Made by a program: the position numbers and the translations under genes. From an uncultured Eubacteriales bacterium (GTDB lineage Bacteria; Bacillota; Clostridia; Lachnospirales; Lachnospiraceae), in contig CASFBK010000005.1 of NCBI GenBank assembly GCA_949292785.1, positions 124,001 to 188,000 of the forward strand: a DNA stretch of 64,000 nucleotides, in the 5' to 3' direction. The notes beneath the pieces were generated by a model. The model was not told the DNA's origin. It saw only the letters and a list, made by a program, of their open reading frames with translations, and did not search any database. Of the stretch, positions 53,005 through 62,656 are shown piece by piece (position 1 is the first letter of the stretch; each line of letters opens with the position of its first letter).

Positions 53005-54060
53005 TTATTTTATATATTTTTCAAAAAATGCAATCAATTCATCCATTTCTGCATCGGTTCCAATGGAAATACGCAGATAATTGTCGATACGCGGTTTGTT
53101 AAAATACCGCACATAAATCCCTGCCTGCTTCAATGCCTCGAATAATTCCTTTGCCGGATAGTTCGGATGACTGGCAAAAATAAAATTACTCTTAGAATCC
53201 TGAAAAACAAATCCAAGCGCCTTCAATTCTCCTTTTACCCGTTCTCTGGTATTCATCACTTTTTGCAGTGTTTCCTTAAAATAAGCATCATCCTTCACTG
53301 CCTCCACTCCAAGCGTGAGCGCTGTCATATTCATGGTATAAGAATTAAAGGAATATTTTACATCATTGAGATACTTAATCATTTTCGGACAGCCGATAGC
53401 ATAGCCAATCCGCATTCCCGCAAGACTTCTGGACTTAGAAAAGGTCTGAACCACCAGAAGATTCTCATACTTTGGAAGCAGGGATAACGCGGAATCCGCT
53501 CCAAAGTCAACATATGCTTCATCAATGATGACGATTACATCGAGATTGCTTTTTAAAATCTCCTCTATCTGGGATAAGCCCATTTCTACTCCGGTAGGTG
53601 CATTGGGATTCGGAATCACAATACCGCCACAATCCTTTTTGTAATCCTCTACCCGGATATGGAATTCATCATCCAGCGGCTGACACGCGTATGGTATTTT
53701 TAATAAATCTGCCCAGACATCATAAAAGGAATACGTAATGTCCGGAAAAAGAATCGGCTTTCCCGAATTAAAAAAGGTCAGAAAGCTCATTGCCAAAACA
53801 TCATCTGAGCCAACCCCTACAAATACCTGTTCCGGCTTTACCTGATAATACTCCGCTAAGACATCTACAAGAGGTCTTGTCTCTGCGTCAGGATATTTAC
53901 GAAACTCCTGCACATCCATTTCCCGCAGTGCCCGCTCCACGCCCGGCGCCGGTGGATAAGGATTTTCATTTGTATTTAACTTAATTATGTTCCTGGACTT
54001 TGGCTGCTCCCCAGGTGTGTAGGGGACCACTTTACGAACATTTTCTTCCCATGCTGCCAT
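53005..54060 (-). CDS. hisC: Histidinol-phosphate aminotransferase
   Basis: 351 residues, class II aminotransferase fold. PLP-lysine in VVQTFSKSRSLAGMRIGYAIG, phosphate and pyridine contacts in IVIPNPNAPTG and IIDEAYVDFG, and the C-terminal substrate arginine in NYLRISIGT. It converts imidazole-acetol phosphate to histidinol phosphate. No other his gene is adjacent, so a broader aromatic aminotransferase role cannot be excluded. Confidence 0.92.
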   Translation of the reverse strand: MAAWEENVRKVVPYTPGEQPKSRNIIKLNTNENPYPPAPGVERALREMDVQEFRKYPDAETRPLVDVLAEYYQVKPEQVFVGVGSDDVLAMSFLTFFNSGKPILFPDITYSFYDVWADLLKIPYACQPLDDEFHIRVEDYKKDCGGIVIPNPNAPTGVEMGLSQIEEILKSNLDVIVIIDEAYVDFGADSALSLLPKYENLLVVQTFSKSRSLAGMRIGYAIGCPKMIKYLNDVKYSFNSYTMNMTALTLGVEAVKDDAYFKETLQKVMNTRERVKGELKALGFVFQDSKSNFIFASHPNYPAKELFEALKQAGIYVRYFNKPRIDNYLRISIGTDAEMDELIAFFEKYIK

Positions 54061-54129
54061 GCTGTTTCCTCCTCTGATTCAAAGTTGTATCCACTCATGT
54101 ACGTGCTTTATCATCTTATCACATCTGTC

Positions 54130-54783
54130 TTAAAAATTATATCTTTTTTCCATCCATTTTTTTACTTCTATGAGATTATCTAAAATAACAATACTCTTCT
54201 CCCGCATTTCTTCGTTGGGCGGCGCCATATCCGGCACCATAATTGCTTTCATTCCAGCGTTAAATGCAGAACGTATTCCATTGTAGGAATCCTCTATGGC
54301 GCAGCTTTCCTCCGGCAGCACATGCAGTCTGTCGCATGCCATCAGGTAGATGTCCGGCTCCGGCTTGCTTTTCTTCAGCATATCCCCACAGACTACTTCA
54401 TCGAAGCAGGAAAGTACCTTAAGTCTTTCTAACTCCTGCTTTGCCGCTGCCTCTCTGGTAGAGGTCGCAAGACCAGTCCGGCAGCCCTGCTGCCTTAACC
54501 AGTACAGGAGCTCCTTTGCACCGGGTTTTAACGTTAATTCTGTTACTGCACGCTGCTGAAACATGTCTGCCATTTCCTGTTTATAGCGCTCATAAGGGAA
54601 ATCGCTTCCGTAATGCTCCAAAAACACCTTGATGGTGGCGTCTCGGTTCAACCCAAGACATTTTCTGCATAACTTTTCTATATCGGGGATTTTGTACTTT
54701 CGGGCAACCGCTTTCCAGCAATCCACCACTAACCACTCGGAATCAATGATGACTCCATCCATATCAAATATTACTGCTTTCAT
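54130..54783 (-). CDS. HAD-IA hydrolase, beta-phosphoglucomutase-like
   Basis: 217 residues from MKAVIFDMDGVIIDSEWLVV at ATG 54783 (AGGAGAAG upstream). Motif I DxDG, helical cap (about 15-85), motif II GLATSTREAAAKQEL, motif III region KSKPEPDIYLMAC and motif IV CAIEDSYNGIRSAFNAG. Typical of the beta-PGM/phosphatase branch. The neighbouring lacZ and sugar transporter make a sugar-phosphate substrate reasonable. Confidence 0.9.
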   Translation of the reverse strand: MKAVIFDMDGVIIDSEWLVVDCWKAVARKYKIPDIEKLCRKCLGLNRDATIKVFLEHYGSDFPYERYKQEMADMFQQRAVTELTLKPGAKELLYWLRQQGCRTGLATSTREAAAKQELERLKVLSCFDEVVCGDMLKKSKPEPDIYLMACDRLHVLPEESCAIEDSYNGIRSAFNAGMKAIMVPDMAPPNEEMREKSIVILDNLIEVKKWMEKRYNF

Positions 54784-54848
54784 TTCTTCTCCTGTTTGAA
54801 ATGCTTTTTGCCAACGTGGACAGTTTACCATAAAAATCTCTAATTGAA

Positions 54849-54890
54849 AAGGAGATACTGTGTTAAAATTTTAACATAGCATCTCCTTTT
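54849..54890. terminator. Bidirectional terminator between lacZ and HAD gene
   Basis: AAGGAGATaCTgTGTTAAAA and TTTTAACAtAGcATCTCCTT arms with T runs on both sides; it ends the lacZ transcript on the minus strand. Confidence 0.88.
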
Positions 54891-54912
54891 TCTATAACTA
54901 TTCTACACTATT

Positions 54913-57900
54913 TTATACAATTCCTTTGAAGCTGAATTTCAGTTCCATGGGCTTGGTTACATCTAACAGGTATTCCTCATGGGTTCTTGCACCCCAGCTA
55001 TTATCACCGCCGACTCCCATCTGCTGCAGAGCCACCCGCACTACCGTGTAGTGTACCTGAGGCAGTTCGTAAGGATGCATTGCATTTTCCATTTCATGAG
55101 GCGTATATGGCAGGGCGGAAAAACTCAGTTCCTCACCGCTGAACATGATTCCTTTTCCGGTATTGTCGGTAATGCGCGCCCACCGTACTCCGGTCTTGTT
55201 GCCACATTCCTGTGGAACCAGGTATTTCGCCACATTATCTGCAACCTTATTCTTGTAAATACCAAGCTTTGCTCCATGCTGTCTGTCACAGTAGGTTTCA
55301 GACGGTCCGTTGCCGTACCACTCTACGTTCTCATAATCCGCATTGAATTTGAACATCATACCGAATTCCGGCATATCCGCCAATTCTTTTACCGGGTCAT
55401 AGGACAGCGTGGTGGTGATAGTACCATCTCCGAACACTTCGTATGCCACACTGCATTTGCTTGCCGGTGTGGTAGCCATTGCATAGAAAAAGGTAATGAC
55501 TGCACTATGCTCCTTTTCCTCAAGTGTCGGATTATCTTTTACCTCCGGGTCCATCCAGCAATACATACTGGCAATTTTCCACTGCGCGTAACGCCCCATC
55601 ATCTTGTTTCCACAATCATTGTCAATAGGTGCACGCCAGAAATTAGGCATCGGAATTTTCTCTATCATCTCTCTGCCGCCATAGCGGTAAGAAGCAAGAC
55701 CTCCGTTTAAGTAACTGAACATACACTCAAAATGCTCTCCGCGGACACCGATGTTTAGTTTTCCACGGATAACTGTAAGTGGTTCTGTTATCGGCTTTTC
55801 CGTTTCTTTTACTGCAAATACACCCTGACCGAAAGCTACTTCATGCCCAACAGGCGCCCAGTCCTCTGCTTCCTTCAAACGGAAGGATACGGTGACTGCA
55901 TATTCTCCCGGAACAGACGGTATCTCTAATGGCAATGGGTATTCCTTTTCGCTTAATGGCTCTACAGCTGTTACAAGCTGAGCCTGCTGTATGAGCGTTC
56001 CGTTTTTCTCAAGCAGTACCACACAATCGTATTTGTCTGTGTTTACAAACAGGTTTTTATTTTTTACCAGCACCTTATCCTTAGAGACGACTGCGCTGAT
56101 ATTCTGGTAATTGAATTTTACCTCCTGCATCTTTGGTGATTCGTCTCTTTCTCCTCCATATACAATTCCGTTTCCACTGAAATTGTAGTCGCAGGGATGG
56201 TCACCGAAGTCTCCGCCATATGCCTGGAATTTGTTGCCGTAGCGGTCTTTTTTCTCAATGGACTGGTCAATGTAATCCCAGATAAAACCGCCCTGGTAGG
56301 AAGGCTCTGTGTCTGTCAGGTCTGTATACTTATGCATTGCCCCGCAGGAATTTCCCATGGCATGAGCGTATTCACAACAGATAAAAGGCTTACTCCTGTC
56401 TTTTGCCAGAAATGCCTTGATATCCTCTACACTTGGATACATCTGGCTTTCCATGTCGCTGGTCTCGTTGCAGCGTCTGTCATTGAAAACGCCTTCATAA
56501 TGCACCAGTCTGGTGTTATCCAGCTTACGGAACAAATCCGCCATGTCACGGATAACGGTACCGCCAAAGGATTCATTGCCACAGGACCAGATAACAATCG
56601 CCGGATGGTTCTTATCCCTCTGATAGCAGGAGTTTACCCTGTCTAACATCATCGGCTTCCAATCCTCATTGTTTCCCGGAACGGCAGTTTCAATATCTGC
56701 CACACCTCTTACAATGGGGTCCCAGGAACCGTGGCTTTCCATATTGTTTTCTGCAATCATGTAAAGTCCATATTTATCGCACAGCTCATAAATCCTGGAG
56801 TCATCCGGATAATGACTGGTACGGATAGCATTGATATTATTCCGCTTCATGGTCATAATATCCTTTACAATTTCCTCATCCGACACGGCACGCCCGGTCT
56901 TGGAGCTGAACTCGTGGCGGTTTACGCCCTTAAATACAATTCGCTTTCCATTGATGTGCATGATACCATTCTTCATTTCAAAGCGTCGGAAGCCTACCAT
57001 CTGGGAAAATACTTCTGTAATATCTCCGTTTTCCTTCCGTACCTCTACCAAAAGCTCGTAAAGATTCGGTTCCTCCGCACTCCAAAGCGCCGGTTCCTTT
57101 ACCTGTTCCAGAACATTCAGTTCTTCCTCCAGCGTCTCTTCTTTTGTAAAAATAACCTCTTCTCCGTCCTTTAAGGTTAGTCTTACCTTACCGCTTCCCT
57201 TTGTCTTGCAGACAACCTGCAGGTCGGCGTTTTTATAATCATCCTCTAACAAGGTTCGAATCCGGATATCCCGGATATGAGCCTCCGGCACCGTATACAG
57301 ATATACACTTCGAAAGATTCCGGAAAAACGGAAGAAGTCCTGGTCCTCGCACCAACTTCCCGCTGTCCACTTAAATACCTGGACTGCCAGCTTGTTTTCT
57401 CCTTCTTTCAGATAATCCGTTAATTCAAATTCCGACGGAGTAAAACTGTCCTCACTATAACCCACATAGCTTCCGTTCAGCCACAGCGCCATACCGCTTT
57501 CCACACCCTGAAAAGAGATATATACCGGTTTTCCCTGCATATGCTCCGGAAGAGTAAAATATTTCACGTAGCTTGCCACCGGATTGAAATATTCCGGAAT
57601 CTCTCCCGGTTCAATCTGTTCCCTGCCATCCCAGGGATACTGGACATTGGCATACTGCGGCACATCATAGCCTTCCATCTGGATATGAGCCGGAACCTTG
57701 ATATCCGCCCAGGTCTTACAGCAATAATCCTCTTCCTCAAAGCCTTTGATGGCAGAATTATAATTTCTGGCATAGGAAAACTTCCAAAGTCCGTCTAAAC
57801 TATAGCGGAAGCTGCTTTTTTTCTGCTTTAATTCTTCCACAGATGCATAGCAGATATGGTCAGAATGTGCTTCTTCCCGATTTTCAGCAAAAACAAATGG

Positions 57901-57933
57901 GTCTTTCACCTTTTCATAATTAAAATGAGACAT
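54913..57933 (-). CDS. lacZ: Beta-galactosidase (GH2, LacZ type)
   Basis: 1006 residues, with all five LacZ domains: jelly-roll start (PAHIQMEGYDVPQYANVQYP), immunoglobulin-like domains, TIM barrel, and the C-terminal Bgal small chain (NADYENVEWYGNGPSETYCD). Acid/base glutamate in IWSCGNESFGG, nucleophile glutamate in FICCEYAHAMGNSCG. No signal peptide, so it is cytoplasmic and acts on sugar brought in by the ABC transporter encoded just upstream. AGGAGG start site. Confidence 0.97.
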   Translation of the reverse strand: MSHFNYEKVKDPFVFAENREEAHSDHICYASVEELKQKKSSFRYSLDGLWKFSYARNYNSAIKGFEEEDYCCKTWADIKVPAHIQMEGYDVPQYANVQYPWDGREQIEPGEIPEYFNPVASYVKYFTLPEHMQGKPVYISFQGVESGMALWLNGSYVGYSEDSFTPSEFELTDYLKEGENKLAVQVFKWTAGSWCEDQDFFRFSGIFRSVYLYTVPEAHIRDIRIRTLLEDDYKNADLQVVCKTKGSGKVRLTLKDGEEVIFTKEETLEEELNVLEQVKEPALWSAEEPNLYELLVEVRKENGDITEVFSQMVGFRRFEMKNGIMHINGKRIVFKGVNRHEFSSKTGRAVSDEEIVKDIMTMKRNNINAIRTSHYPDDSRIYELCDKYGLYMIAENNMESHGSWDPIVRGVADIETAVPGNNEDWKPMMLDRVNSCYQRDKNHPAIVIWSCGNESFGGTVIRDMADLFRKLDNTRLVHYEGVFNDRRCNETSDMESQMYPSVEDIKAFLAKDRSKPFICCEYAHAMGNSCGAMHKYTDLTDTEPSYQGGFIWDYIDQSIEKKDRYGNKFQAYGGDFGDHPCDYNFSGNGIVYGGERDESPKMQEVKFNYQNISAVVSKDKVLVKNKNLFVNTDKYDCVVLLEKNGTLIQQAQLVTAVEPLSEKEYPLPLEIPSVPGEYAVTVSFRLKEAEDWAPVGHEVAFGQGVFAVKETEKPITEPLTVIRGKLNIGVRGEHFECMFSYLNGGLASYRYGGREMIEKIPMPNFWRAPIDNDCGNKMMGRYAQWKIASMYCWMDPEVKDNPTLEEKEHSAVITFFYAMATTPASKCSVAYEVFGDGTITTTLSYDPVKELADMPEFGMMFKFNADYENVEWYGNGPSETYCDRQHGAKLGIYKNKVADNVAKYLVPQECGNKTGVRWARITDNTGKGIMFSGEELSFSALPYTPHEMENAMHPYELPQVHYTVVRVALQQMGVGGDNSWGARTHEEYLLDVTKPMELKFSFKGIV

Positions 57934-57973
57934 ATCAATTCCTCCTGCTATTGATAGATTTATTCTTTATACT

Positions 57974-58009
57974 GGTTCGGCAGCACCGAAAAAACAGTGC
58001 TGCCGAACC
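57974..58009 (-). terminator. Strong intercistronic hairpin between permease and lacZ
   Basis: 13-bp perfect stem GGTTCGGCAGCAC/GTGCTGCCGAACC. The T run is in the loop, not after the stem, so it is more likely a processing or stabilising element than a full terminator. Confidence 0.65.
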
Positions 58010-58035
58010 TTGTTCTTATGCTTTCAAATATAAGA

Positions 58036-58848
58036 TTATTTCACTGCTCCAGTAATACCTTCTGCAAAGCTCTTCTGTAAGAGGAAGAAGATAATTACTG
58101 TCGGTAAGGTACATAACAAAACGGCTACCATCAGCATACCATAATCTGTTACATAACCCTGTGTCAGGTTTGCTACTAACATCGGCATGGTAAAACTGCT
58201 GTCATCCAGCATAATTACCTTTGGCCATAAGTAATTGTTCCATGCATTCATAAATGTAATTGTCATTGCTGCTGCATACGTAGAACGCATGGTAGGAATG
58301 AACATACGGAAGAAAATCTGGATTTCATTTAAACCATCAATTCTTGCAGCTTCTATAATGTCATGCGGAAAGCTTCTTGCGCTTTGGCGGAACATCATAA
58401 TCAAAAACGGTGTAGAAATCGTCGGCAGGATAAATCCTAACGTGGAATTCAAAAGTTTTGCGGAAGAAAACATACGGAACAACGGAATCATGGTTGCAAC
58501 AAACGGTACCATCATTGCCAGCAATAAAATTGACATTACCGCATCTTTTCCTCTGTCATGATAGATTTCAAATCCATAACCAGCGAGGGAACAGATGACT
58601 AAGGAACAAATGGTAAGTATAATTGCATATTTAAAGGAATTGACCATTGCTGCCCCTACGTTCTGTGCGGCAAGCAGATTCTTGATATTATCTATCAAAT
58701 GTGTTCCCGGTAACAAGGTTCCACTTAAGACATCTGCGCTCTTATTGGTTGCAGATATTGCCATCCAGTAAATCGGAAATACCGAAATAATAGATACAAT
58801 CGTTAAAAAGATATACATCAAAGCATTCGCTCTCTTTGTCTTAGTCAC
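58036..58848 (-). CDS. Sugar ABC transporter permease (LacG/MalG type)
   Basis: About 270 residues. Six spans with the MalG-type coupling motif EAARIDGLNEIQIFFRMFIP near residue 180. The GTG at 58848 has AGGTG eight bases upstream; a GTG nine bases earlier is also in frame. Overlaps the preceding permease. Forms the channel with the neighbouring subunit. The ATPase (MsmX-like) is not encoded here and must be supplied from elsewhere. Confidence 0.93.
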   Translation of the reverse strand: MTKTKRANALMYIFLTIVSIISVFPIYWMAISATNKSADVLSGTLLPGTHLIDNIKNLLAAQNVGAAMVNSFKYAIILTICSLVICSLAGYGFEIYHDRGKDAVMSILLLAMMVPFVATMIPLFRMFSSAKLLNSTLGFILPTISTPFLIMMFRQSARSFPHDIIEAARIDGLNEIQIFFRMFIPTMRSTYAAAMTITFMNAWNNYLWPKVIMLDDSSFTMPMLVANLTQGYVTDYGMLMVAVLLCTLPTVIIFFLLQKSFAEGITGAVK

Positions 58849-59746
58849 GTTTGTCACCTACTTTCATCTGTATGAATGCCAGAACTGCTACCAGAATAAA
58901 AATCAGGAAGGACATTGCTGCCGCATATCCGAAGTTCGGCACATACTTAAAGGATACATTGTAAATGTAATGGGACATTGTAATTGTGGAATTTACAGGT
59001 CCTCCGGCAGTCAGGTTTACAGATTCATCGAACAACTGTAATGTTCCATTTGTAGACATAATCGCTGTCAAAAGAATCGTCGGTTTCAACAGTGGAACCG
59101 TTATTTTGAAAAATGTCTGCATTGGATTTGCACCATCAATTTTTGCTGCTTCATATACGGAATATTCTATATTTTGTAATCCGGAAAGGTAAAATACCAT
59201 GTTATAACCGGTCCATCTCCAAACTAATGCAATAATGATAATGATTTTTGCGCTTGTGGCATGCCCCAGAAAGTTATATCCTGTATTTAAAATGCCTAAT
59301 TTTATTAAAATTGTGTTTACAAATCCGTCTACTGCGAACAGAGAACGGAAAATAATTGCATAAGAAACAAGTGATGTTGCACAGGGAAGGAAAATTGCGG
59401 TACGGAATAATCCTTTTCCTCTAAGGTTCTTATTATTCAGCATAGATGCCAGAATCAGTGCTAATATCAACATGATTGGCACCTGAATGATTAAATAAAC
59501 AAATGTATTTATAATGGACTGTTTAAAGACACTGTCCTGAAACATTCGTATATAGTTACCGAGACCGGTAAATGTCAGGTCTGTTCCTTTTCCTTTCTGC
59601 AAGGACAGGATAAACGCCTGTATCATAGGCAGGAAGCTCATTACCGCAATCATAATGGTTGCCGGTGTCAGAAATGCCCAGCCCGTGAGATTTTGTCTTT
59701 TATTTAATGACATCTTTTTACCTTTGGGTTTTGTTGACTGGCTCAC
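58841..59746 (-). CDS. Sugar ABC transporter permease (LacF/MalF type)
   Basis: 301 residues from GTG 59746 (GGGGG seven bases upstream). Six spans, first GWAFLTPATIMIAVMSFLPM, with the EAA loop YEAAKIDGANPMQTFFKITV near residue 200. Typical carbohydrate uptake CUT1 permease. It is preceded by a hairpin that separates it from the binding-protein gene. Confidence 0.95.
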   Translation of the reverse strand: MSQSTKPKGKKMSLNKRQNLTGWAFLTPATIMIAVMSFLPMIQAFILSLQKGKGTDLTFTGLGNYIRMFQDSVFKQSIINTFVYLIIQVPIMLILALILASMLNNKNLRGKGLFRTAIFLPCATSLVSYAIIFRSLFAVDGFVNTILIKLGILNTGYNFLGHATSAKIIIIIALVWRWTGYNMVFYLSGLQNIEYSVYEAAKIDGANPMQTFFKITVPLLKPTILLTAIMSTNGTLQLFDESVNLTAGGPVNSTITMSHYIYNVSFKYVPNFGYAAAMSFLIFILVAVLAFIQMKVGDKRD

Positions 59747-59768
59747 GTTTATGCCCCCTTTTTATAAT

Positions 59769-59791
59769 GGGGAACAGCTCTGCTGTTCCCC
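59769..59791 (-). terminator. Hairpin after the sugar-binding protein gene
   Basis: GGGGAACAGC/GCTGTTCCCC, three-base loop, no T run after it on the minus strand. Such hairpins after the binding-protein gene commonly stabilise its mRNA and lower expression of the permeases. Confidence 0.75.
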
Positions 59792-59812
59792 ACATATTCA
59801 TTTCTTAGTTCC

Positions 59813-61144
59813 TTACTGCTGCATTGCGAACTCTACCGTATCCTGTGCTGTCCGTAATTCGCTATCAATATCTGCACCATTTACAATGTTGGTAATTGCA
59901 GTTCCTACGGCATCACGAGCTTCGTAGTAATAAACACCTGTATTATTGGATGGAACTTTTCCTGCAAAATCTGTAATCTTAGCAAATACAGCATCTCCGC
60001 CAAAGAATTCGGATGGCTCTGCATATGCTTCGGAATCACCTGCCGGTAAGTAGGTTGCTAACGCTCCTGATTTCGGAAGAATGGTCTCGTAGAACTCAAC
60101 GCTTCCTGCAAATGTACTTGCCATAAAGTCTTCTGCTAATTCAATGTTCTTGCAGTTTGAAGTAATAGCCCAGGAACTTCCTCCGTTATTGGAGTAATTG
60201 GTTGCTCCGTCAACACCTTCCATTTTTGGCATATTGGTAATTGCCCAGTTTCCGCTCTGGTCTTCAGCAGTCTGGATAGAGCCCATAATCCAGCATCCAT
60301 TGATTGTTCCTGCTACTGTACTATTGGTTAATGTTCCTACATACTGATCCCAGTCGTTTACTTCAACCATAACACCAGTCTGAATCAGCTCCTGATAAGT
60401 TTCCATAACTTTCTTTAATGCTTCATTATCTACCATATCCGGATTTCCCTCATCATCAAAGAGAGATGCGCCTGTGGACTGAAGCATCATTGTGATAACA
60501 TCAGATTCACCAGATACACAGGAAAGTAATGGTTTGCCTGTCTTTGCCAGAATGTCTTTTCCTTTTTCAATGTATTCATCCCAAGTAATATCTGTAAAGT
60601 CATCAACAGTATATCCTGCCTGTTCTAATATATCGGTACGATAGCAGGCAATAACTGCGCCGTTATCAAATGGTACACCATAATTCTTTCCATCTACTAC
60701 AGAATAAGCTGTTTTTCCTTCTGCAAACTGTGAAAAATCAATCTTGCTGTCTGTCAAATCTGTAAATGCATCCGGATAAGAAATAACATTTTTCTGGAAT
60801 GCATTGTCCTGCATCAGGAAGATATCCGGTAAGGTATCATAATTTCCACTGGTTGCAGCTGTTGTCAATTTGGTCTGTACATCATCCCAAGGTGTTTCTA
60901 CTACATTAACAGTAACCTCCGGATGGTCTTTCTGATACAGCTTAGCTGCTTCTTCCATTGCGTAAATGTTAAATGCCGGGTCCCAGCACCATACGGTTAA
61001 TGTGTTTTCATCACCAGATGCTGAGGAACCGCCGTCGCTTCCTCCATTGCTGCTTCCGCCGTTATTAGAGTCCCCACAGCCTGCCAGCACCGTTGTTGCT
61101 GCCATTGCTACACAAAGTAACGCGCTTAAAAATTTTTTCTTCAT
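59813..61144 (-). CDS. Extracellular sugar-binding lipoprotein of CUT1 ABC transporter
   Basis: 443 residues. Lipoprotein signal MKKKFLSALLCVAMAATTVLAGC with the lipidated cysteine at residue 23, then a Gly/Ser linker (SNNGGSSNGGSDGGSSASGD). The mature part is a family-1 solute-binding protein (LTVWCWDPAFNIYAMEEAAK, VAGTINGCWIMGSIQTAEDQ). Binds an oligosaccharide, probably a galactoside given the linked lacZ. First gene of the operon and likely its most highly expressed. Confidence 0.95.
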   Translation of the reverse strand: MKKKFLSALLCVAMAATTVLAGCGDSNNGGSSNGGSDGGSSASGDENTLTVWCWDPAFNIYAMEEAAKLYQKDHPEVTVNVVETPWDDVQTKLTTAATSGNYDTLPDIFLMQDNAFQKNVISYPDAFTDLTDSKIDFSQFAEGKTAYSVVDGKNYGVPFDNGAVIACYRTDILEQAGYTVDDFTDITWDEYIEKGKDILAKTGKPLLSCVSGESDVITMMLQSTGASLFDDEGNPDMVDNEALKKVMETYQELIQTGVMVEVNDWDQYVGTLTNSTVAGTINGCWIMGSIQTAEDQSGNWAITNMPKMEGVDGATNYSNNGGSSWAITSNCKNIELAEDFMASTFAGSVEFYETILPKSGALATYLPAGDSEAYAEPSEFFGGDAVFAKITDFAGKVPSNNTGVYYYEARDAVGTAITNIVNGADIDSELRTAQDTVEFAMQQ

Positions 61145-61189
61145 ATTGTTTCCCTCCCATGAAAAACATTATTGTTTTGCTAGAACAAT

Positions 61190-61245
61190 TTGCAGATTGT
61201 TCAATCGGTTGTTCTATGATTAAAGTTTACCAAATAATTACCTTG
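61190..61245 (-). promoter_or_regulatory. Promoter region of the galactoside operon
   Basis: Minus strand TTTACA, 17 bp, TAAACT lies about 90 bases before the binding-protein start. Downstream, AGAACAA/TTGTTCT and GAACAAT/ATTGTTC form an inverted repeat, and AACCGATTG here recurs near 61335-61345; both are candidate operators. Confidence 0.5.
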
Positions 61246-61399
61246 TTGTAAATGTATGTTTTTTCTAGTTTTATATGTTTCTTTTTGTTTATTTTTTATA
61301 GTATTTTTTCGTCATTTTGACTATATTTTTCGCATGCGCAATCGGTTATTCAACGTTAAATCATATATTTTTTACCCGTTTTTTCAAGAAAATTTGTTC

Positions 61400-61413
61400 T
61401 GGTAACGTTACCA
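61400..61413. promoter_or_regulatory. Perfect LacI/cre-type operator
   Basis: TGGTAACGTTACCA is a perfect 14-bp palindrome of the form bound by LacI-family proteins; it also agrees with most of the catabolite-response (cre) consensus. It lies between the LacI gene and the binding-protein gene. Confidence 0.75.
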
Positions 61414-61557
61414 TTACCCAAAACACGTTATTCTTGTTTATTTTTGATTATTTCTGTTGTTTGTTGGTAAATTTTCACATTAGTTTTACTTATATTTATC
61501 TTATATTTTACTAAATATTTACCACATAAAAACAAAACGAACAAGTCAGGCATTATC

Positions 61558-61617
61558 CAGGATATAAGAAAGAACGTGAAGATATCACTAGCTCTTCACG
61601 TTCTTTCTTATATCCTG
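61558..61617. terminator. 25-bp perfect inverted repeat after lacI-type gene
   Basis: CAGGATATAAGAAAGAACGT plus GAAGA is repeated exactly in reverse after a 10-base loop. It follows the LacI gene stop closely and could end its transcript, but lacks a T run and is far longer than needed. Confidence 0.7.
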
Positions 61618-61620
61618 CTT

Positions 61621-62634
61621 CTATTTCGTAGATTCCTTCAATATTACTTCATACCCCAGCAAGGTTCGTTTCTCCACTTCTTTTCCTTCTATCATGTCCA
61701 GCAGTGTCCGGCACGCTGTCATTCCAAGCTCTCTTACGTTAAAGGAAAGGGAGGTTATGGACGGAATATGATTTTCCAATACGGAACTGTCATAAAAGGA
61801 TGCCACCTTCATCTGCTCCGGCACTTTCACATGCTCCTGCCGCAATTTGTTCAGCACCTGCATACACACGGCATCATCCAGACATGCAATACAGTCCACC
61901 TCTGCTTCCAGAAGCTTTTCCACCGCCCGTTCTATCATAGCCTCTCTATCTGCATTTACATATATGATATCCTTATCTACCGTAATTCCGGCATTTTCAT
62001 ACGCTTCCATATATCCACGTAAACGATTCTGGGTTACTACATGGGATTCAATGCCGCCCACGATTCCAATCCGTTCCATCTTTTTCATCAACAGAATCGA
62101 TATTAATTCCCTGCAGGCATTCTTATGGTCATTGTCTATCTGGATAACATCAGAATAATTTGTACTTCCGACTGTCACAAAGGGCGTTCCCATTTCTTTT
62201 AAGTATTCTACACTCTGGTCCTTTGTAAATGTGCGCATAAGAATAATTCCGTCTACCTTATGATTTTCCACCATACGCATCAACTGGGTATTCTCATTTT
62301 CCCTGCCCATGGTCAGAAGAATATCATAATCCATACTTACTGCAACTTCACTGATTCCCATGAGGCATGTCTGAAAAAACGGCAAATCCACCAAAGTATA
62401 ATCCTCTGGCAGCACCACGCCCAAATTAAACGTTTTTAACTGTGCCAATCCTTTTGCCAGAGCATTCGGCTTATAATTGTGTTCTTTTATATAAGCAAGC
62501 ACCCGTTCTCTTGTCTCAGCACCAATTCTTCCCTTTCCCGAAATAGCTCTGGAAACCGTGGTTTTCGATACGCCAAGTGCTTTTGCTACGTCAGAAATCG
62601 TAAGATTCTTCTCATTGTCCCTCTGGTTCTCCAT
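61621..62634 (-). CDS. LacI-family transcriptional repressor
   Basis: 337 residues from ATG 62634 (GGAAGGG upstream). DNA-binding head LTISDVAKALGVSKTTVSRA with hinge helix KPNALAKGLAQ, followed by a periplasmic-binding-protein-like core (residues about 65-337). Probably senses a galactoside or its product and represses the transporter-lacZ operon immediately downstream, acting at TGGTAACGTTACCA and nearby sites. Confidence 0.95.
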   Translation of the reverse strand: MENQRDNEKNLTISDVAKALGVSKTTVSRAISGKGRIGAETRERVLAYIKEHNYKPNALAKGLAQLKTFNLGVVLPEDYTLVDLPFFQTCLMGISEVAVSMDYDILLTMGRENENTQLMRMVENHKVDGIILMRTFTKDQSVEYLKEMGTPFVTVGSTNYSDVIQIDNDHKNACRELISILLMKKMERIGIVGGIESHVVTQNRLRGYMEAYENAGITVDKDIIYVNADREAMIERAVEKLLEAEVDCIACLDDAVCMQVLNKLRQEHVKVPEQMKVASFYDSSVLENHIPSITSLSFNVRELGMTACRTLLDMIEGKEVEKRTLLGYEVILKESTK

Positions 62635-62656
62635 ATCGTATCCCTTCCCTTTTATC

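Noticed and set aside
53005-54060. Possible histidine operon
   Set aside because: Only hisC is present and its neighbours are DUF368 and a HAD hydrolase, so no his cluster can be claimed.
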